A stretch of DNA of 9,024 nt from Thermococcus sp. GTDB lineage: Archaea; Methanobacteriota_B; Thermococci; Thermococcales; Thermococcaceae. Below the pieces are notes generated by a model. The model saw only the letters and a program-made list of their open reading frames with translations. It was not told where the DNA came from and ran no database searches. The stretch's first letter is position 1; each line of letters starts with the position of its first letter. The position numbers and the translations under genes were made by a program. This document shows positions 1 through 6,252 of the stretch, piece by piece. The stretch lies in assembly GCA_021160985.1 (NCBI GenBank), contig JAGHBN010000044.1:1-9024 (forward strand). The letters run 5' to 3'.

Positions 1-59
1 ACATAACAAACTTTGAGCTGATGTACGAGATGCTCAAAAAAAGTGCAAAAGAGGATTAA
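1..59 (+). CDS. 3' end of an unidentified plus-strand gene (partial)
   Basis: From base 3 the plus strand reads I-T-N-F-E-L-M-Y-E-M-L-K-K-S-A-K-E-D and then TAA at 57-59. The frame is open to the left edge, so the start lies outside. The mix of hydrophobic residues with a Lys-rich tail looks like a real protein end for this organism rather than chance. Its stop overlaps the pheT stop on the other strand by four bases (56-59), giving a convergent pair. Eighteen codons are too few to name a family, and a chance open frame of this length cannot be ruled out. Confidence 0.45.
   Translation, partial: ITNFELMYEMLKKSAKED
36..42 (-). terminator. T7 tract downstream of pheT
   Basis: The plus strand has seven A in a row here, so the pheT transcript would carry U7 beginning 14 bases after its stop codon. 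Archaeal RNA polymerase commonly terminates at such U tracts without a strong hairpin. The tract lies inside the tail of the convergent gene, where two AAA lysine codons also explain it, so its role as a terminator is inferred. Confidence 0.35.
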
Positions 60-1780
60 AGGTAGGGCTCCGTGTAGAGGGGCCGGAGGAACAGCTCAAA
101 GCCCGCAACGGGCATCTCAATTCCCCACTTTTCCAGCACTCCCGGGTGCACCTCGCCGATAACCCCGATGGTTTCTCCGTTCACGACTATCCTTCCGGCC
201 CTGCCCGGTATGAAGCTCGGGTGCTCGACTTCTTCGAGCTCATATTCAAAGCCGAGATGGCGCATCACGCTGTCGAGGATTTCTTTGGCTTCCGTGAATG
301 TCACGCGCGGGTGAGCGAGTGCGACCGCGAGCTTGCTCTCGCTGATGGTCTTTGCCTCTCTGCTCTCGTCAATGAGTGTGGCCTTTCCGACCTCAAAGAG
401 CCTCTGCGGGTACTCCTCGTGGGTGTTCTGGCTCAGGAAATCGAGCAGGCTTGGAAGGAGCCAGCTTCTAAGGGCGGACCACTTCGGGCTTATCGGGTTC
501 TCTATCTCAACGAGCTCGGCCGGCGGGTTGCTGAAGTAGTCCCTGCATTCCTCAGGGTGCTCCCCGCAGGGGAGATTCATCTTCTCGTATTGAGCCTCCC
601 TGTTCGTTAGGTTGAACGTCATGACCTCCTGCAGGCCATAGCCGACCATGAGCTCTCTCACAGCATCCTCAAACTCGACGAACTTGTCCCCCCTACCCCG
701 AACGGCAAGCTCCGGCTCCTCAGGCTCGATCTCGTTGTAGCCGTAAGCGATGAGGACATCTTCCAGAACGTCCCTTGCGTGCATTATGTCGTCGCGGAAG
801 GCTGGATAGAGGAGCTTTGCTTTGCCGTCCTCCAGGGTGACCTCGTACATCATCCTCTCAAGGAGCTCCTTGATTTCCTCGTCGCTCAGGTCGAGGCCGG
901 CGAGCTTCCTTATGTAGTCCAGCTCGACCTCAAAGGACTTGGGCGTTAGATCGGGGGTCACAACTTCGAAGTCCGGATAAACCACCCTGACACTCTTAAT
1001 CCTCCCGCCGCGCTCGGCCAGAGCGGTAACGACGACGTTGAGGGCGAGCATGATTTTGTTTAAGTCCCAGCCGGTGATGTCTACGAAGACGTTCTTGGTC
1101 TCGGTCGTCACCCTTCCAGTCGTCTCGGAGTTTATAATCGGGGGCATGGAAAGAACGTTGCCTTCGCTGTCAACGAGGAGCGGGTAGTAGGGCTTGTCCC
1201 TGATGAGGTGGCCGTACTCACGGCCCTTCTCGTGCTTCTCAAGGATTTCCTCCAGCGTGAGCTCCTCCTCGAAGCCCAGCGGGACGAACTTCTCGGTCTT
1301 CTCCGCCGCTCTGTAGTATATCGGAGGCTTCACCTTGTCGAAGTCGAAGATTCCTATTGCGACTTCCCTTCTCCTCCTTCCGAAGGTGAGGGCGACCTTT
1401 TCCTGGAGGTTGATCATCTGCCTGAGGGCCTCCTCATCGATGCTGAGTCCCTCAACTATGGCGTAGACACCGTAGGGACGGATGTCCTTCAGCTTTTCGT
1501 CAACGTAAACAGTAACGTCGCTCTTCTCGACCTCATACTTCGGAAGCCCCTTCCGGAAGCCCAGAGCCCAGCGAACCTGCCTCGCTATGCCTTCAGCGCT
1601 CCAGAGGTCGGGCCTGTTGGTATCCTTGGAGTCGGCCTTGAAGTAGATTTGACCGTTCTCCTCCCAGACGTCGTCGAGCTCGCATTTAGCATAGAGGAAG
1701 AGGTCTTCCCACTCCTCGACCGTGAATTCTCTGCCGACGAGCCTCTCCAAATCCCGCTTTGACACGTCAAACTTTGGCAT
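56..1780 (-). CDS. pheT: phenylalanyl-tRNA synthetase beta subunit
   Basis: This is the non-catalytic chain of the (alpha-beta)2 enzyme that charges tRNA-Phe. It binds tRNA, and in archaea its B3/B4 domain removes mischarged Tyr. At 574 residues it matches the archaeal/eukaryotic form and lacks the extra domains of the roughly 800-residue bacterial chain. The N-terminal motif D-T-N-R-P-D-L-W-S is at residues 53-61. The B3/B4-like region spans about 90-250 and includes G-R-R-R-R-E-V (134-140) and the stretch around residues 212-237 typical of archaeal PheT. A B5-like helical segment lies near 285-350, with the catalytic-like fold from about 365 to the end. The ATG at 1780 lies six bases after the pheS stop; GGTGAT at the pheS 3' end, five bases before the ATG, is the likely ribosome site, implying coupled translation. 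Confidence 0.96.
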   Translation of the reverse strand: MPKFDVSKRDLERLVGREFTVEEWEDLFLYAKCELDDVWEENGQIYFKADSKDTNRPDLWSAEGIARQVRWALGFRKGLPKYEVEKSDVTVYVDEKLKDIRPYGVYAIVEGLSIDEEALRQMINLQEKVALTFGRRRREVAIGIFDFDKVKPPIYYRAAEKTEKFVPLGFEEELTLEEILEKHEKGREYGHLIRDKPYYPLLVDSEGNVLSMPPIINSETTGRVTTETKNVFVDITGWDLNKIMLALNVVVTALAERGGRIKSVRVVYPDFEVVTPDLTPKSFEVELDYIRKLAGLDLSDEEIKELLERMMYEVTLEDGKAKLLYPAFRDDIMHARDVLEDVLIAYGYNEIEPEEPELAVRGRGDKFVEFEDAVRELMVGYGLQEVMTFNLTNREAQYEKMNLPCGEHPEECRDYFSNPPAELVEIENPISPKWSALRSWLLPSLLDFLSQNTHEEYPQRLFEVGKATLIDESREAKTISESKLAVALAHPRVTFTEAKEILDSVMRHLGFEYELEEVEHPSFIPGRAGRIVVNGETIGVIGEVHPGVLEKWGIEMPVAGFELFLRPLYTEPYL

Positions 1781-1786
1781 CTCCCA

Positions 1787-3286
1787 TCACCACACCAGCT
1801 TCGCTTCCCTCAGCCAGCGGAGGTCGTAGCTGAAGAGGTAGCGTATGTCGTCTATCCCGAGCTTGAACATAGCTAATCTGTCGATTCCGATTCCCCACGC
1901 GATGACCGGGACGTCTATGCCCAGAGCTTTGGTCATCTCCTCGCGGAAGATTCCGGCACCGCCGAACTCAACCCAGCCCAGCTCGGGGTGGTAGGCGCTC
2001 ATCTGAACGCTCGGCTCTGTGAACGGGTAGTAGTCGGGCAGAAACTTGACCTTCTTTGCTCCGGCAATCTCCACTGCGAAGCGCTTGAGAATTCCAAGCA
2101 GGTGCCTGAAGTTGAGGTCTTCACCAACGACGAAGCCATCGACCTGATTGAACTCTATGAGGTGCGTCCTGTCGAGGACGTCTGGCCTGAAAACGCGCTG
2201 GATCGTGAAGTACTTGCCCGGAATCTCGACGCCTTTTGCAAGCTGCCTGCCGCTCAGGGCCGTTCCGTGCGCCCTCGGCATGAGGAGCATGGCCCGCTCT
2301 GGAGACCATACGTAGCCCCAGCCACGTGAGCCTGCCAGGCCGTGCTCGTGGGCCGCTTTAACCCTCTCGACAAGCTCCTTCTCCGGCAGGAACCCGCTCT
2401 TCGGATACTTGAGCTGGTACGTGTCAGTCCACTCCCTCGCCGGGTGGTTCTGGGGCTGGAAGAGCGCGTCGAAGTTCCAGAACTGGGTCTCGATGAGGCT
2501 CTCGACGGTCATCTCTATGAAGCCCATCTCGATGAGCCTTCTCCTTATCTTGTCGAGGAACGCCCTGTAGGGCTGCTTCTTGCCCGGATAGATTCTCCGG
2601 ACGGGGGCCTTTATGTCGAACTTCCTGAACTCAACCTCACGCCACTTCCCGGACTTGATGAGCTCCGGCGTTAGGACGGAAACTTCCTTCTTCAGCTCAA
2701 CCTTGGGGGCAAGCTCCTCTCCCTCTGGGGTAATCTCGACGGTTCTCTCGGTTATTGTTTCTTCCTCTCCGATTTTCCTCCTCTTGAGCTCCTTCACCGG
2801 AACGAGTCTCTCGATTTCCTTCACCGGAACAACCCCTTTCTCGGCGAGAAGCTTCAGGGCCTTGTCAATGGGTCTCTCCTCCGCGCCGAGCCCCTTCTCG
2901 GCGATTTCAAGGACGAGCTTTCCGTCCTCTTTCTTAACGTTTGCCCAGCCCCCCTTCCTCAGAAGGCCGACTATCGGCTTGAGTTCATCCTCGCTGAGAA
3001 CTTCCTTTAGGTCGTCGAGAGTTGCTTTTTTCTTCTCGCGGAGAACTTTCAGCGCCCTCCACTCAGGAAGGCCTATCTCGGCGTACCTCTTTCCGGTCTC
3101 GGTGAGCTTAACGACCCCCTCGCTCCTCTCGTGGAGTTTGGCAAGGCCCTTCGCCTGCAGGCCGAGAACGGCCCTCATTACAGCTACCTGTTCAAGCCCG
3201 GTCTTCTCCACGAGCTCCTCGAACTTTGCCCTTTTCAACTCGTTGAGCTTGATGAGGGTAAGTTTCTCTTGGTAGCTTAGTTCCAT
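1787..3286 (-). CDS. pheS: phenylalanyl-tRNA synthetase alpha subunit
   Basis: This is the catalytic chain of PheRS, which activates Phe with ATP and transfers it to tRNA-Phe in the cytosol. The 499 residues fit the archaeal/eukaryotic type. The N-terminal 200 residues look like winged-helix modules, as expected for the tRNA-binding region of this type. The class II core follows: a motif 1 region with F-D-A-L-F-Q-P-Q-N-H-P-A-R-E (272-284), motif 2 with F-T-I-Q-R-V-F-R-P-D (360-369) and H-L-I-E-F-N-Q-V-D-G (375-384), and motif 3 with G-I-G-I-D-R-L-A-M (465-473). The Phe pocket region around 438-446 (W-V-E-F-G-G-A-G-I) is present. The ATG at 3286 is preceded by GGGAGGTGG at a spacing of four to five bases, which fixes the start. 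It is the first gene of the pheST operon. Confidence 0.97.
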   Translation of the reverse strand: MELSYQEKLTLIKLNELKRAKFEELVEKTGLEQVAVMRAVLGLQAKGLAKLHERSEGVVKLTETGKRYAEIGLPEWRALKVLREKKKATLDDLKEVLSEDELKPIVGLLRKGGWANVKKEDGKLVLEIAEKGLGAEERPIDKALKLLAEKGVVPVKEIERLVPVKELKRRKIGEEETITERTVEITPEGEELAPKVELKKEVSVLTPELIKSGKWREVEFRKFDIKAPVRRIYPGKKQPYRAFLDKIRRRLIEMGFIEMTVESLIETQFWNFDALFQPQNHPAREWTDTYQLKYPKSGFLPEKELVERVKAAHEHGLAGSRGWGYVWSPERAMLLMPRAHGTALSGRQLAKGVEIPGKYFTIQRVFRPDVLDRTHLIEFNQVDGFVVGEDLNFRHLLGILKRFAVEIAGAKKVKFLPDYYPFTEPSVQMSAYHPELGWVEFGGAGIFREEMTKALGIDVPVIAWGIGIDRLAMFKLGIDDIRYLFSYDLRWLREAKLVW

Positions 3287-3290
3287 AGTG

Positions 3291-3346
3291 CCACCTCCCG
3301 TGGTGAATGTGGAGGAAATTACTTAAGAATTGCGGTGGAATAAAAG
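3291..3346 (-). promoter_or_regulatory. pheST promoter region and ribosome site
   Basis: Reading the minus strand, CGGGAGGTGG (3291-3300) is a strong ribosome site for pheS. Two AT-rich blocks upstream could be the TATA box: TTCTTAAGTAA at 3319-3329, about 35-40 bases before the ATG, or TTTTATT at 3339-3345. The first would start the transcript near 3300, leaving a very short leader. Neither has a textbook purine-rich BRE, so the choice is uncertain. No leader peptide or attenuator is visible. Confidence 0.4.
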
Positions 3347-3368
3347 GAAACAAACCCCTCGATCTCTC

Positions 3369-3386
3369 AAGGTTCTACAGAACCTT
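3369..3386. repeat. perfect 8+2+8 palindrome between the 3391-4071 gene and pheS
   Basis: The plus strand reads AAGGTTCT-AC-AGAACCTT, two perfect 8-base arms around a 2-base centre. It begins four bases beyond the stop codon of the minus-strand gene ending at 3391 and lies about 40-50 bases upstream of the likely pheS TATA box. As RNA it would form a short hairpin followed some 15 bases later by T-rich sequence, so it could end the upstream transcript. As DNA it is a symmetrical site of the size bound by dimeric archaeal regulators. The sequence alone does not decide between these. Confidence 0.6.
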
Positions 3387-3390
3387 CATG

Positions 3391-4071
3391 TTACTCCGAC
3401 CCGGACTCCGGAAAAATCCAAATTGGACATTCTCCCTCGCCCATGGTTGATTCCCTTCCCATCCATTCCTGCTTTCCGTCGGTGTAAACTATCCTGACCC
3501 AGTTCCTTTCCCCTATGACCTGGGATTTCACGATAGCACCCTCGTCCCCGCCTCCAGGAGATATAAGGACCACCAGAGTGCCGTTCTCAAGTTTCAGCCC
3601 TTCAAAGGAGTAGCCTTCGGGGGACACGATGAGCGCTACCTCGCTCAGGTTGTAGGGGCTCGCTATGTAGTAAATGCTTAGAGATGTACCATTACCTCCG
3701 GAAGGTACCGGTGTTGTTATCAAACCCTCACACGAAGGAGAGAAGACCCTCTCCCCAACCCGGATTTCAAAGAGTTTGGGGATTACATCTCTCGGCACAC
3801 AGGGAAGGGTAAAATTCGCACGGTTAACCTGCAACTCTCCCGAACTTACTTCCTGGAAGTTCAGGGTTATCCTGTCGTCTATCATGATATAATCACCGGG
3901 CCTAAGCTCCCCGGGATAATACACATCAACGAAAACCTGGAGGCTCTCACCAGCGGCGCAAGAAAGCCCGCTTTCCTCCGTTTTATGACCAGACTCGTGC
4001 ACCCAGTAAGCCGCAGATCCTGCCAGCAATACCGCAAAGACGAAAGCCGCCAGTAAAGTCCGGTTGCCCAT
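3391..4071 (-). CDS. predicted membrane-anchored extracellular protein, unknown function
   Basis: I do not recognise this 226-residue protein. Residues 6-22 form a hydrophobic segment after a short N-terminus with one Arg, fitting a signal peptide or signal anchor; no lipobox Cys follows. The rest has no further membrane segment and is rich in beta-prone, Gly, Ser and Pro stretches. Four Cys (38, 91, 114, 215) could form two disulfides. Four N-x-S/T sites lie outside the anchor (86, 127, 141, 163), fitting archaeal N-glycosylation of a surface protein. The ATG at 4071 has AGGAGG (4080-4085) eight bases upstream, so the start is well supported. It has its own promoter and appears monocistronic. 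Cell-surface location is inferred; no enzymatic motif is visible. Confidence 0.85.
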   Translation of the reverse strand: MGNRTLLAAFVFAVLLAGSAAYWVHESGHKTEESGLSCAAGESLQVFVDVYYPGELRPGDYIMIDDRITLNFQEVSSGELQVNRANFTLPCVPRDVIPKLFEIRVGERVFSPSCEGLITTPVPSGGNGTSLSIYYIASPYNLSEVALIVSPEGYSFEGLKLENGTLVVLISPGGGDEGAIVKSQVIGERNWVRIVYTDGKQEWMGRESTMGEGECPIWIFPESGSE

Positions 4072-4079
4072 TATATGAG

Positions 4080-4136
4080 CCTCCTATCTTTCACTATCCT
4101 ATGGTTAAACTTGTCTCCAGATATTTTAAGTATTTC
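4080..4136 (-). promoter_or_regulatory. promoter and ribosome site of the 3391-4071 gene
   Basis: On the minus strand TTAAAATA (4122-4129) is a TATA-like box preceded by CGAAATAC, a weak BRE candidate. Initiation about 25 bases downstream would fall near 4098, giving a leader of roughly 27 bases that contains the AGGAGG ribosome site at 4080-4085. The stretch between this promoter and the end of tdh (about 4137-4244) shows no convincing gene, hairpin or repeat on either strand. Confidence 0.4.
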
Positions 4137-4244
4137 GTTTACAACAACCTAACACTATGGCACTTTGGGAAGGACGTTAGAAAATCAGTAAACAAATCAC
4201 GCCTATGAAACGATGAAATGCGTCCAAACTCCATCAGAAACTGC

Positions 4245-4263
4245 AAGAAAAGTAGAGAAAAGG
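4245..4263 (-). terminator. T-rich terminator after tdh
   Basis: Just past the tdh stop (4268-4270) the minus strand reads CCTTTTCTCTACTTTTCTT, a pyrimidine stretch with two T4 runs. Pyrimidine or U-rich stretches of this kind are typical archaeal termination sites. No stable hairpin precedes it. Confidence 0.4.
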
Positions 4264-4267
4264 CCTT

Positions 4268-5317
4268 TCATCCCTTCGGGAAGAAGACGACCTTACCGGT
4301 CTTGCCGGCGCGCATGAGCTCGAAGGCTTCCTCGTACTTGTCGAAGCCCTTGTACCTGTGGGTGATTATCGGATCGAGGTTTAGCTTTCCGCTCTGGATG
4401 AGGCTTGAGACCGTATACCAGGTCTCCCAGAGGTGCCTTCCTGTGATGCCGTGGATTTCAAGGGCCTTGAAGATAATGAGGTTGTTGAAGTCGAGCGTGA
4501 CGTCGCGCGGGAAGAGGCCGAGGAGTGAGACCCTTCCTCCGGGGGTTGTCGCCTTGAATCCCTGCTCAAGGGCCTTGGGCGCGCCGCTGAACTCAAGGAA
4601 GACCTCGACGCCGGCCCCGTGGGTTATGTCCATCACAGCTTTGACGGGGTCCTCTTCAAAGGGGTTGATGACGTAGTCGGCACCCACTTTCTTGGCCAGA
4701 TCACGCCTGAACTCGCTCGGCTCACTCACGATAACCGGATAAGCACCGCTCGCCTTGGCCACTGCTATTCCGAGTAGTCCGAGCGGGCCGGCACCGGTTA
4801 TGAGCGTGCTCCTCCCCGCTATCGGCCCCGCCAGAACGGTATCAACGGCGTTGCCAAGCGGCTCCTGGAGGGCGGCATACTCGGGCTTCATGTCCCTGGG
4901 GTTCTTCCAGGCGTTCTGGGCCGGAACTATCGCGTACTCTGCGAAGACACCGTCCATATCGACGCCGAAAATCTTGGTGTTCTGGCAGACGTGGTAGCGG
5001 TTGTGCCTGCAGGCGTAGCACTTGCCGCAGACTATATGGGTCTCCGCGCTTATGTAGTCCCCCTCCTGCAGGGTATCAACGCCGGGGCCTACCTCGACGA
5101 CCTCTCCAGCGACCTCATGACCCATGATCTGGGGTGGCTTAATCCTGCTCTGCGCCCACTCGTTCCACTCATAGATATGGAGGTCGGTTCCACAGATGCT
5201 TGTGGCAAGAACCCTGATGAGAACCTCCCCCGGCCCGGGCTTCGGGATATCAACTTCAACGAGTTCAGCACCGTACGCTGGTTTAGTTTTCATAATAGCC
5301 GACATCTTCTCGGCCAT
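4268..5317 (-). CDS. tdh: L-threonine 3-dehydrogenase (zinc-dependent, NAD+)
   Basis: A cytosolic medium-chain dehydrogenase that oxidises L-threonine to 2-amino-3-ketobutyrate with NAD+, the first step of threonine breakdown to glycine and acetyl-CoA. The 349 residues closely match the known length of Pyrococcus TDH (348). Catalytic zinc ligands are C42, H67, E68 and E152. The structural zinc loop has C97, C100, C103 and C111. The Rossmann motif G-A-G-P-L-G is at 175-180. The open frame continues 40 codons upstream to an ATG at 5437, but GAGGAG lies nine bases before the ATG at 5317, and Pyrococcus TDH begins at the same point (M-x-E-K-M), so I chose 5317. The upstream extension also crosses the promoter. 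A ketobutyrate lyase partner is not in the window. The gene is divergent from the MinD-like/HMG-CoA reductase pair. Confidence 0.96.
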   Translation of the reverse strand: MAEKMSAIMKTKPAYGAELVEVDIPKPGPGEVLIRVLATSICGTDLHIYEWNEWAQSRIKPPQIMGHEVAGEVVEVGPGVDTLQEGDYISAETHIVCGKCYACRHNRYHVCQNTKIFGVDMDGVFAEYAIVPAQNAWKNPRDMKPEYAALQEPLGNAVDTVLAGPIAGRSTLITGAGPLGLLGIAVAKASGAYPVIVSEPSEFRRDLAKKVGADYVINPFEEDPVKAVMDITHGAGVEVFLEFSGAPKALEQGFKATTPGGRVSLLGLFPRDVTLDFNNLIIFKALEIHGITGRHLWETWYTVSSLIQSGKLNLDPIITHRYKGFDKYEEAFELMRAGKTGKVVFFPKG

Positions 5318-5363
5318 GGCAACCATCTCCTCAACCTTACAATGAAAATCTGAGAAGGGGACG

Positions 5364-5385
5364 ATATAAACCTTTTGTGACACAA
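5364..5385 (-). promoter_or_regulatory. tdh: tdh promoter with a small palindrome at the BRE
   Basis: On the minus strand AAAAGG followed by TTTATAT (5364-5370) is a good BRE/TATA pair. Initiation about 25 bases on, near 5341-5345, leaves a leader of about 25 bases containing GAGGAG. The element TTGTG-A-CACAA (5375-5385) is an 11-base imperfect-centre palindrome touching the BRE, placed where a repressor could block TFB/TBP binding. A second TATA-like block (5405-5413) lies further upstream and could serve a minor start. The regulatory role is inferred. Confidence 0.5.
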
Positions 5386-5443
5386 TCAGAGAGGAAAAGC
5401 AAATTCTATATATTCCTAAAGAGAAAAGCGGAGCCACAAAATA

Positions 5444-5485
5444 GGAAGGCTTATATCCTCAAACACGAATTTCAAAAAGGAGGGG
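5444..5485 (+). promoter_or_regulatory. promoter and ribosome site of the MinD-like/HMG-CoA reductase operon
   Basis: GGAAGG (5444-5449) followed by C and TTATAT (5451-5456) is a convincing BRE/TATA pair. Transcription would begin near 5478, leaving a leader of about a dozen bases. The ribosome site GGAGGGG (5479-5485) would then sit at or near the very 5' end of the transcript, six bases before the ATG at 5492. The start site could fall a few bases earlier, since no mapping data are available here. Confidence 0.55.
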
Positions 5486-5491
5486 CTGATC

Positions 5492-6235
5492 ATGGCGCTT
5501 ATTGTTGTTACCGGGCGCGGTGGCGCGGGTAAGACCACAACTACTGCAAACCTAAGTTCTGTTCTAGCCTCTAAAGAATACCGCGTCCTTGCTATCGATG
5601 GTGACCTGTATCTCCCCAACCTCGGGTTCCACTTCTCGCTAGATAACGTGAAATACACCGTTCACTCCCTCTTAAAAGATCCCGACCTTGACCCCGAGTG
5701 GGCCATCTACAAGCACGGGCCGACGGGAGTCTACGTGATGCCCGGAAGCAGCCAGCTTTACGATGTGCTTGGAATAAGTCCAAGAAGGCTTGTCGATTTG
5801 ATAGAGAGGGTAAAATACAAGTTCGGCGTCATTTTCATTGACTCTCCGACTGGAATCCCCTTTGACACCCTGCCCACATTTGAACTCGCCGGGTACCAGA
5901 TTATAGTCGTCGAGATAGAGCGGTCGCCGATATACTCCTTCGAAACGATGGTAAAGAACGAAATAGAAAAGCTCAAGGCGATTGGCGAACGATACAAACT
6001 GGACATAGGCGTTGTCTTGAACAAGGTGAGAGAAGCTGAGGATGTCGTAGAGAAGCTGATCGAAACTATCGAGGAGGACCTTAATGTGCCCGTCCTGGGG
6101 TGGATTCCATTTGACAACACCGTTCCGGAATCCATCAACGCCGGAATTCCCATCGTAAGGTATGCTCCCAAAACCGATGCCGCACTAGCATTTAAAGAGA
6201 CCGGCGATATTTTGGAGGAATGGATATTCGGCTGA
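5492..6235 (+). CDS. MinD/ParA-type P-loop ATPase
   Basis: A 247-residue deviant-Walker-A ATPase. The P-loop G-R-G-G-A-G-K-T-T is at 8-16, with catalytic K14. The signature Lys of the family (GKGG) is Arg9 here. Switch I is D-G-D-L-Y-L-P-N-L (36-44), Walker B/switch II is I-D-S-P-T-G (116-121), the base-binding N-K is at 177-178, and the MinD-like P-F-D-N-T-V-P-E-S is at 206-214. There is no Cys at all, which excludes an Mrp/Nbp35 iron-sulfur carrier. The C-terminus ends L-E-E-W-I-F-G; a membrane-targeting helix like that of bacterial MinD is not obvious. It is the first gene of a probable operon with HMG-CoA reductase, 17 bases apart. Family membership is clear. Its cellular role (positioning, partitioning or a metabolic link to lipid synthesis) cannot be told from sequence. 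Confidence 0.9.
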   Translation: MALIVVTGRGGAGKTTTTANLSSVLASKEYRVLAIDGDLYLPNLGFHFSLDNVKYTVHSLLKDPDLDPEWAIYKHGPTGVYVMPGSSQLYDVLGISPRRLVDLIERVKYKFGVIFIDSPTGIPFDTLPTFELAGYQIIVVEIERSPIYSFETMVKNEIEKLKAIGERYKLDIGVVLNKVREAEDVVEKLIETIEEDLNVPVLGWIPFDNTVPESINAGIPIVRYAPKTDAALAFKETGDILEEWIFG

Positions 6236-6252
6236 TTTCTGGAGGTGTTGAA

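Noticed and set aside
2613..3275. A 220-codon Ser-rich plus-strand frame opposite pheS
   Set aside because: The Ser/Phe/Arg-rich translation is the mirror of Glu/Lys/Leu codons in pheS, and there is no motif or ribosome site.
4137..4244. Possible small gene or RNA between tdh and the surface-protein gene
   Set aside because: Short ATG frames here end within a few codons, and I see no hairpin, conserved RNA motif or repeat.
5318..5437. A 40-codon N-terminal extension of tdh from the ATG at 5437
   Set aside because: It would cover the BRE/TATA pair and has no ribosome site. The start at 5317 has GAGGAG at the right distance and matches the length of known TDH.
5492..6235. Assignment of the MinD-like protein as an Mrp/Nbp35 iron-sulfur carrier or nitrogenase-type NifH
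   Set aside because: The protein contains no cysteine, so the metal-binding motifs of those families are absent.
6220..6252. An earlier in-frame ATG for HMG-CoA reductase at 6220
   Set aside because: It overlaps the MinD-like gene and lacks a well-spaced ribosome site, while GGAGGTG precedes the ATG at 6253.
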